NCBI GenBank assembly: GCA_004357655.1
Contig: SMVQ01000233.1
Span: 1 to 33,246 of the forward strand
Direction of reading: 5' to 3'
From: Planctomycetota bacterium
GTDB taxonomy: Bacteria > Planctomycetota > UBA1135 > GCA-002686595
DNA length: 33,246 bases
The notes under the pieces are model-generated. The model worked only from the letters and a program-made list of their open reading frames with translations. It was not told the DNA's origin and made no database searches. Of the stretch, positions 30,047 to 33,246 are shown piece by piece. Both the position numbers and the translations under genes were made by a program. Numbering within the stretch: the first letter of the stretch is position 1; every line of letters starts with the position of its first letter.

Positions 30047-32383
30047 TCAATCGGGCCGAGCGCGATAGGGTCGGTTCGCTTCGTAGAGTGCAAGCCGCGC
30101 CGCGAGCTCGGTCGCACGCTGCTCCCGGCCCTTCGACTCGGCGAGCTCGATCGCAAGCCGGGTCGTGGCGGCGGCGTCCTGGAACCGTCCGCTCTCCGCG
30201 CTGGCCGCGGCCAGAACGTTCAGGGAACGGAGGTGCCCGTGCTCGGTGAGCGCGCAGGCGCGCCGGGCGAGCGGCAGCGCCTCGGCTCCGTCTCGGACCG
30301 CGGCGTCGTCGGACGTGGAGAGGATCCAGGCCAGGTTGTTCAGGACCTGGAGCCAGTCGGGGGCGATCGCCAGAACCTCCCGGTAGTCCGCCACGGCGCG
30401 CTCGTGGCGCCCGAGGTCGAGCCAGGCCTCCGCCCTGTCGACCAAGGCAGCCAGCCGGGACGGGTCGAGCCGGAGCGCCTCCGAGAAGCTCTCGATCCCA
30501 GGGGAGAGCCGGCCCTGCAGAACGAGACAGGTCCCCAAGGCGTGGTGGGCTCCGGCGTGGCCGGGCTCCCAGCGCAAGGCCTCGCGCAATTGGATCTCCG
30601 CTCGACGATTCGAACCGAGCTCGAGCAGTGCGAGTCCCAGGTTGTAGTGGGCACCGGCTGCCTTCGCGTCCATCTCGATCGCCCGCTCGTACTCTCCGAT
30701 GGCCTCGGCCCAGGCTTCCACGTGGGACAGGGCGTTGCCCAGGTTGTTGTGTGTCTCGTAGTCGTCCCGACCCGCGGCGAGTGCCCGGCGCCAGAAGCCG
30801 ACCGACTCCTCGTACCTTCCCACGCGAAAAGCCTTGGCGGCCGCCATGAAGAGCGCCTCACCGTCATCCGGCGCAAGCTCCAGCCCGGCCAGCGCGAGGC
30901 GATAGGCCTCATCGTGTTTCCCGGCCCATCCGATGACACGCGCGAGGTTGGAGAGCGCGCGCGCATGCATCGCGGTGTCGATTCCCGCTTCGACCGCCTC
31001 CGTTACGCGCTGGATCGCTCCGCTCCCCCACTCGGAGGTCGGTCGGACGATCCCCTGAGCCTCGAGCACGCGAATCAACTCCAGCGCGAGCAGTCTGTGG
31101 CCCTCGACCGTTGGGTGTACGTGGTCGAGAAACAGCTCCTCCCCCGGGATGCCGTTCGGAGTCTTCCCGGCGAGAAACTTCGCGAAGTCCGCCAGGGGCA
31201 CACCCCGTTCGGCCGCCAATGCGTGGACGACCTCCTGGAGCGCAGTGGTCGCTCGCAAGGCGCAGACGTCCTCGTCACGCGCAGCGACGAAGGCTCCACG
31301 TGATTCCTCGTACCGGCCGAGCTCGTAGAGCACCTCGCCGCGGGCGAACTCGAGCAGCGCAAACCGGCCGTCGATCTCGATGGCCCGGTCGAGCAGGGCG
31401 AGGGCTCGCTCGAGCTCCCCCGCGCCCACAGCCTCCATGGAGCGCCGCAGGAGCCCCTGCCCGGCCTCTGCGTTCTCCAGTGGGAGCCCCTCCGAACTCT
31501 GACTCTTGAATGGGCGACAGTGCCTGAGGTTCGAAGCGGGCGTCACGAGGACGACCCGAGCGCCGGCGGCCTCCGCGGCGTCGACCATCCGATTCAGGTT
31601 GAACCGGAACTCCTCCACGATTCGCTCCCGCAGAAGATCATCGCGCTCATAGGCCGAGGGACCGACGCTGGCATCCAGGATCGCCTCGACCTCCTCTGGG
31701 AAGACCTCCCGCGTGACCCTGGGGCCTGCCTGACGCCCCGTGAGACTACCGACCAGACGCTTGAGACCCGAGTAGGTCCGCGTTCGGGAGAGCATGCCTC
31801 TGGCGAATCTCAGGGCCTCAGAATCGTCCAGGAATTCGCGATACGTCCGCTCTTCGAGGAACTCGTTGTGCCCGGTATAGATGATGAAGAGGTCGGGCTC
31901 GTAGTGCGCGAGCTCCTCCAGCACGGCAGCCACTCGATAGCTCGCGTAGCTGATTCCCCCAGCATTGACGACTTGCCACGCCCGCGAGGGATCGGCCACC
32001 GGCAAGAACTCCCGCAGCCAGCCACAGAACGAGGTGGTGTCATCGTAGGGGCGACCGTAGGTCGTCGAGCCCCCGAGGCAGAAGATGCGAAAAGTGCCGG
32101 AGCCCTTCTGCTCTGGAAACTGCTGCCGGTTGAAGTGGGTCAGCTTGTTGCGAGCCGTCTCGTGAACCACGGCACCATCGGGACCCACGACCTCGACGAA
32201 GAGCGGGACGTCGGACACGAAACCCACGAATGGGTCGCGCTCATCGAGCTCCGGTCGCACGCCCGCGAGCCAGAGGATGCCCTCCACGCCCAGGAAGAAG
32301 ACTACCGGGGCGACCAGGGCGAGCACCAACCGGGGGAAGATTCCCCTGCGATTCAGCGAGCGCTGCGACTCGTTTCCTTCCAC
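30047..32383 (-). CDS. Membrane-anchored SGNH hydrolase with TPR repeats
   Basis: A 778-residue protein. One membrane segment lies near the N-terminus (about 18-41), followed by an SGNH/GDSL-type hydrolase domain: block I FCLGGSTTYG (Ser106), block II NAGGISY (140), block III GHNEF (Asn173) and block V LDHVHPTVEGH (Asp and His). These fit an esterase or acyl-group hydrolase acting outside the cytoplasm; the substrate is unknown. Between blocks III and V a TPR-like pair is inserted (ALALLDRAIEIDG..., YELGRYEESRGAFVAA). The C-terminal half is a run of TPRs (for example HNNLGNALSHVEAWAEAIGE, HYNLGLALLELGSNRRAEIQ). The frame stays open into the rRNA terminator and 5S gene, so the start must lie below 32510: GTG 32383 is chosen, TTG 32392 is possible. 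Confidence 0.85.
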   Translation of the reverse strand: MEGNESQRSLNRRGIFPRLVLALVAPVVFFLGVEGILWLAGVRPELDERDPFVGFVSDVPLFVEVVGPDGAVVHETARNKLTHFNRQQFPEQKGSGTFRIFCLGGSTTYGRPYDDTTSFCGWLREFLPVADPSRAWQVVNAGGISYASYRVAAVLEELAHYEPDLFIIYTGHNEFLEERTYREFLDDSEALRFARGMLSRTRTYSGLKRLVGSLTGRQAGPRVTREVFPEEVEAILDASVGPSAYERDDLLRERIVEEFRFNLNRMVDAAEAAGARVVLVTPASNLRHCRPFKSQSSEGLPLENAEAGQGLLRRSMEAVGAGELERALALLDRAIEIDGRFALLEFARGEVLYELGRYEESRGAFVAARDEDVCALRATTALQEVVHALAAERGVPLADFAKFLAGKTPNGIPGEELFLDHVHPTVEGHRLLALELIRVLEAQGIVRPTSEWGSGAIQRVTEAVEAGIDTAMHARALSNLARVIGWAGKHDEAYRLALAGLELAPDDGEALFMAAAKAFRVGRYEESVGFWRRALAAGRDDYETHNNLGNALSHVEAWAEAIGEYERAIEMDAKAAGAHYNLGLALLELGSNRRAEIQLREALRWEPGHAGAHHALGTCLVLQGRLSPGIESFSEALRLDPSRLAALVDRAEAWLDLGRHERAVADYREVLAIAPDWLQVLNNLAWILSTSDDAAVRDGAEALPLARRACALTEHGHLRSLNVLAAASAESGRFQDAAATTRLAIELAESKGREQRATELAARLALYEANRPYRARPD

Positions 32384-32501
32384 GCTGTCCAACCCGTTCA
32401 GCCCGCGATCACGGCCCCTTCTCCGAGCAGATTGTACTCCCCACGCCCGACGACGATCGCGGAGGAGCCGCCGAGCCGACCCTCCGTCGTAGGACCACCC
32501 T

Positions 32502-32541
32502 ACAACAAAAGCGCCCGCGGGCTGGGAAGCCCGCGGGCGCT
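32502..32541 (-). terminator. rRNA operon terminator
   Basis: AGCGCCCGCGGGCT / AGCCCGCGGGCGCT form a perfect 14-bp stem with a 4-base loop (32510-32541). On the minus strand it is followed by TTTTGTTG. It lies seven bases after the 5S 3' end, the classic place for the rRNA operon terminator. It also shows that the downstream SGNH-TPR gene needs its own promoter; TACAAT on the minus strand at 32431-32436 is a possible -10. Confidence 0.88.
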
Positions 32542-32548
32542 GAGAAGC

Positions 32549-32655
32549 CCCGGCAATCACCTACTTTCGCGCATAAGCACTATCATCGGCGGCACCTGCT
32601 TGACGACCGTGTTCGGAATGGGAACGGGTATGGCCAGACACCTATAGTCACCGGG
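32549..32655 (-). rRNA. rrf: 5S ribosomal RNA
   Basis: About 107 nt. The minus strand carries the conserved 5S core CCCGTTCCCATTCCGAACACG (split here as CCCGTTCCC, ATTCCGAACACG), the GCCGATGATAGT segment and the GCGAAAGTAGGT motif. Ends CCCGGT and GCCGGG pair as the terminal helix. The exact ends are estimated from that helix. It follows 23S by about 145 bases and is the last gene of the operon before the terminator. Confidence 0.93.
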
Positions 32656-32662
32656 AGTACGG

Positions 32663-32692
32663 ATCGGGCCGGCGCTGAGGCGCCGACCCGAT
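32663..32692. repeat. Hairpin in the 23S-5S spacer
   Basis: ATCGGG-c-CGGCGC and GCGCCG-a-CCCGAT pair over 12 bp with one mismatch and a TGAG loop, eight bases upstream of the 5S 5' end. A processing signal for 5S maturation is the likely role. Confidence 0.55.
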
Positions 32693-32799
32693 AGAGGCGA
32701 GGTGGATCATCACGCAGGGGATACCGCGACAGAAGAGTCTACCCTCTGCCGCCCAACCGCCGCACAGCCCGAAGGCCGCCGCGATTGGATGGAAGAAGG

Positions 32800-33246
<447 letters not shown>

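Noticed and set aside
32384-32560. Extension of the SGNH-TPR gene to 32560
   Set aside because: It would run through the rRNA terminator and into the 5S gene.

Overview
This is a GC-rich bacterial chromosome segment made almost entirely of housekeeping genes. The envelope genes (SecE, SecDF, an Mla/MCE-type lipid transporter, several lipoproteins with lipobox signal peptides, a LysM protein) indicate a diderm. A single-chain SecDF, a hydrolase fused to TPRs beside an rRNA operon, and the overall gene mix remind me of high-GC Planctomycetota. That assignment is inference, and a 16S or marker-gene search would settle it.

Layout. Positions 1-3343 (minus strand) hold four tRNAs, Thr(TGT)-Tyr(GTA)-Gly(TCC)-Thr(GGT), followed by tuf, rpmG, secE and nusG (cut by the window edge), behind a good sigma70-like promoter. 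This tRNA order and anticodon set is the one known upstream of tufB in E. coli. Positions 3394-7395 (minus) hold mutS2 (without its Smr domain), a receiver-only response regulator and aroC. Positions 7580-10092 (plus) hold a PLP-dependent trans-sulfuration enzyme and an M18 aminopeptidase. Positions 10119-14007 (minus) hold trpS, two lipoproteins and dtd, linked by 4-base stop/start overlaps downstream of trpS, then a separately promoted HU protein with a proline-rich tail.

Positions 14164-18455 (plus) are the most interesting part. A 511-residue lipoprotein with about 15 W/F-P-aromatic repeats is followed within 5 bases by the permease, ATPase and MCE subunit of an Mla-type phospholipid transporter. 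No MlaA, MlaB or MlaC is present, so the repeat protein is a candidate for an undescribed partner of this transporter. The MCE protein itself has a repeated C-terminal half.

Positions 18595-24309 hold ribE (minus), then trmD-rplS with a terminator, a single-chain secDF with an unusual periplasmic insertion, and a small LysM protein (plus). Positions 24310-25183 are a non-coding stretch full of palindromes, including an 81-bp tandem duplication and a 21-bp perfect inverted repeat. One element of this stretch recurs in inverted orientation just upstream of lexA, so it is a dispersed repeat family.

Positions 25184-28179 (minus) hold nadB-hflX with an ATGA overlap. Positions 28180-29654 (plus) hold a GTTC-N7-GTTC motif over a candidate promoter, a possible 28-residue membrane peptide, and lexA with its terminator. 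Positions 30047-33246 (minus) are the 3' end of an rRNA operon (23S partial, 5S, strong terminator) followed by a membrane-anchored SGNH hydrolase with TPRs.
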